From: Deltaproteobacteria bacterium HGW-Deltaproteobacteria-8
Lineage (GTDB): Bacteria > Desulfobacterota > Desulfovibrionia > Desulfovibrionales > Desulfovibrionaceae
DNA length: 64,000 nucleotides
Reading direction: 5' to 3'
Assembly (NCBI GenBank): GCA_002840405.1
Contig: PHAR01000001.1
Coordinates: 138,384 to 202,383 of the forward strand
The position numbers and the translations under genes are program-made. Of the stretch, positions 62,478 through 64,000 are shown one piece after another. The first letter of the stretch is position 1; the number at the start of each line of letters is the position of its first letter. The notes under the pieces are model-generated. The model was not told the origin of the DNA. It ran no database searches and saw only the letters and a program-made list of their open reading frames with translations.

Positions 62478-64000
62478 TCAGTTCGCGATTGCTGCCACGA
62501 CGGAGCGCACCAGGCGCGGCACGTCGAGGATCAGGGCCAGGGTGCCATCGCCCTTGATGGTGGCGCCGGAGATGCCTTCCACGTCGCGGTACACGCGGCC
62601 GAGGCTTTTTATGACGGTCTGATGCTCGCCCACGACCCGGTCGACCACGATGCCCACGCGCTTGCCCTCCACGCCGGTGATGACGATCTGCTCAATGGCT
62701 GGCGGCTCGCCGTCAATCTCAAACCAGCGGCGCAGGTGGATGTAGGGCACAAGCTCGTTGCGCAGGTTGATGATCTGCTGCTTGCGAGTGGGGTCCACAT
62801 CCTTGCTGTGCAGCTCCACGCATTCCTCCACCAGGGACAGGGGAATGACGAAGAAGGATCCCGCAACCTCGACCTGCAGGCCCTCAATGATGGCGAGCGT
62901 CAGGGGCAGGCGGATGGTGATGGTGGTGCCCTGGCCAAGCGTGCTCTTGATCTCGATGACCCCGCGCAGTGAGTCGATGGCCCGTTGGACCACATCCATG
63001 CCCACGCCACGGCCGGAGATGTTCGTGACCTTGGCCGCAGTGGAGAATCCCGGCAGGAAGATGAGCTTCAGGCACTCCTGTTCGCTCAGTTCCGAATCCG
63101 CCTGGATGAGCCCCTTTTCCACGGCCTTCTGGCGGATGAGGTCGGAGTTCATGCCCTTGCCGTCGTCTGTGATGCGGATGAGCACCTCGCTGCCGGAGTG
63201 CTCAGCTTCAAGCAGGATCTGGCCCTCTGGGCGCTTCCCTGCGAGCTTACGCTCCTCGGGCGAATCAATGCCGTGGTCGATGCTGTTGCGGATGAGGTGC
63301 ACCAGCGGGTCGCCCAGGCGCTCCAGCACGGTCTTGTCCAGCTCCGTCTCCTCACCATGCGTCACCAGCTCGATCTCCTTGCCGAGTTCAGAAGACAGGT
63401 CACGCACCAGGCGGCGAAACTTGCTGAAGGTGGTGCCAATGGGCAGCATGCGGATGCCCAGCGTGCTGTCGCGCAGGTCGCTGCTCAGGCGCTCCAGTTG
63501 TTCGGAAAGTATTGTGAGGATGGGGTCGGAGCGTTCTGTGACGACCTGGGAGATCTGCGCCTGCACGATGACCAGCTCGCCCACGAGGTCAACCAGCAGG
63601 TCCAGCTTGTCTGCGGCCACGCGCAGGCTGGACCCGACGTCCTTCTGTTGCCTGGAGGCCGAGGCATCACGCGACTGCTGCTGGGCGATGGCGTCCCGCG
63701 TCTGCTGCTGACGGGCCACGGCCTTCTCGACCTGCTCCCCGGAGACCAGGCCGGATTCGGTGAGGATCTGGCCGATGGGCTTCTGCTGGCCCAGGGCCCT
63801 CTCGAGTTCGTCGGCCTTGATGGCCCCGTCCTGGACAAGAATCTCGCCCAGCCTGGGCACAACGGACAACTCAGGCTCTTCCAGAATGATGGGGCGTTCG
63901 TCTTGCGCGGCTTCCACGCCGGTCGTCTGGGCCAGGTTCTGCGGAAACGGCTTCAAGCCCGGTGCGGGAATGGTTGTGGGCGCGCCCGGAAGAACCACCT
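62478..64000 (-). CDS. cheA: Chemotaxis histidine kinase CheA (5' partial)
   Basis: The frame is open past the window edge, so the N-terminal Hpt and CheY-binding parts are outside. Seen in order are a linker, a region with two similar units (GEILVQDGAIKADELERALG and GQILTESGLVSGEQVEKAVA), the dimerisation helices (LRVAADKLDLLVDLVGELVI), the ATPase with N box HLIRNSIDHGID, G1 ITDDGKGM, F box FLPGFST and G2 GRGVGMDVV, and the C-terminal CheW-like domain. The paired units resemble the N-terminal domain of type II secretion ATPases and are not part of standard CheA. Confidence 0.94.
   Translation of the reverse strand, partial: VVLPGAPTTIPAPGLKPFPQNLAQTTGVEAAQDERPIILEEPELSVVPRLGEILVQDGAIKADELERALGQQKPIGQILTESGLVSGEQVEKAVARQQQTRDAIAQQQSRDASASRQQKDVGSSLRVAADKLDLLVDLVGELVIVQAQISQVVTERSDPILTILSEQLERLSSDLRDSTLGIRMLPIGTTFSKFRRLVRDLSSELGKEIELVTHGEETELDKTVLERLGDPLVHLIRNSIDHGIDSPEERKLAGKRPEGQILLEAEHSGSEVLIRITDDGKGMNSDLIRQKAVEKGLIQADSELSEQECLKLIFLPGFSTAAKVTNISGRGVGMDVVQRAIDSLRGVIEIKSTLGQGTTITIRLPLTLAIIEGLQVEVAGSFFVIPLSLVEECVELHSKDVDPTRKQQIINLRNELVPYIHLRRWFEIDGEPPAIEQIVITGVEGKRVGIVVDRVVGEHQTVIKSLGRVYRDVEGISGATIKGDGTLALILDVPRLVRSVVAAIAN

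Overview
The window is GC-rich, densely packed chromosomal DNA from a Gram-negative, motile, LPS-bearing bacterium. The best match is the sulfate-reducing Desulfovibrionaceae (Desulfovibrio group). Pointers are a Mn-dependent family II pyrophosphatase, a PxxKW cysteine-rich protein, a mannose-family PTS remnant beside rpoN/hpf/ptsN/rapZ, two HU-type proteins, a PaaK-ACT pair and a selenoprotein gene. This assignment is an inference from gene content; no rRNA or tRNA gene is present to confirm it. I saw no prophage, insertion sequence, CRISPR array or defence island, so this is core genome rather than an accessory region.

Layout. 1-5.2 kb (+): prmA (5' end outside the window), a MagIII-like DNA glycosylase, an EnvC-like LytM factor, a CtpA protease and a divergent polysaccharide deacetylase, tightly spaced. 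5.3-7.7 kb (+): orphan fliM, then ndk and proC. 7.8-16.9 kb (-): cbiB, then an expanded macromolecular-synthesis operon (transcribed rpsU-yqeY-mutS2-dnaG-rpoD), hup with a previously easy-to-miss 59-residue membrane protein, and ksgA. 17.0-29.4 kb (+): apt-mtnP, a PxxKW protein, an M20 peptidase, mnmG, corC, lnt, prfB with its programmed +1 frameshift, a degenerate GGDEF protein with an FlhG/MinD-like ATPase, a second HU/IHF gene, a UshA-like selenoprotein and dapA. 29.6-41.5 kb (-): ppaC, then a long envelope/regulation block transcribed pyrG-kdsA-kdsC-lptC-lptA-lptB-rpoN-hpf-ptsN-rapZ-EIIA-EIIB-EIIC. 41.6-42.9 kb (+): purQ-tadA. 43.1-46.6 kb (-): a small zinc-ribbon protein, gpmI, rsfS and an anion permease. 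46.9-49.2 kb (+): paaK, an ACT protein and an Hpt protein. 49.3-55.6 kb (-): dapB, ligA with a large insertion, a K+ channel and uvrB. 55.7-60.5 kb (+): a conserved unknown, a CYTH protein and the N-end-rule set clpS-clpA-aat. 60.5-64.0 kb (-): cheB, cheR and cheA (cut by the window edge).

The most notable observations are these. (1) An 885-nt reading frame at 27648-28532 is interrupted only by one in-frame UGA, in a CPS-UGA-GG context and followed by a SECIS-like hairpin; I read it as a secreted UshA-like selenoprotein. (2) A nine-T run splits the PTS EIIC gene by one base. (3) A strong intrinsic terminator sits inside the first codons of the deacetylase gene. (4) LigA, LptA, ClpA and CheA each carry an uncommon insertion or extra domain. 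(5) A perfect palindrome with a neighbouring half-site lies upstream of hup, and an AT-rich patch with two inverted repeats follows tadA.
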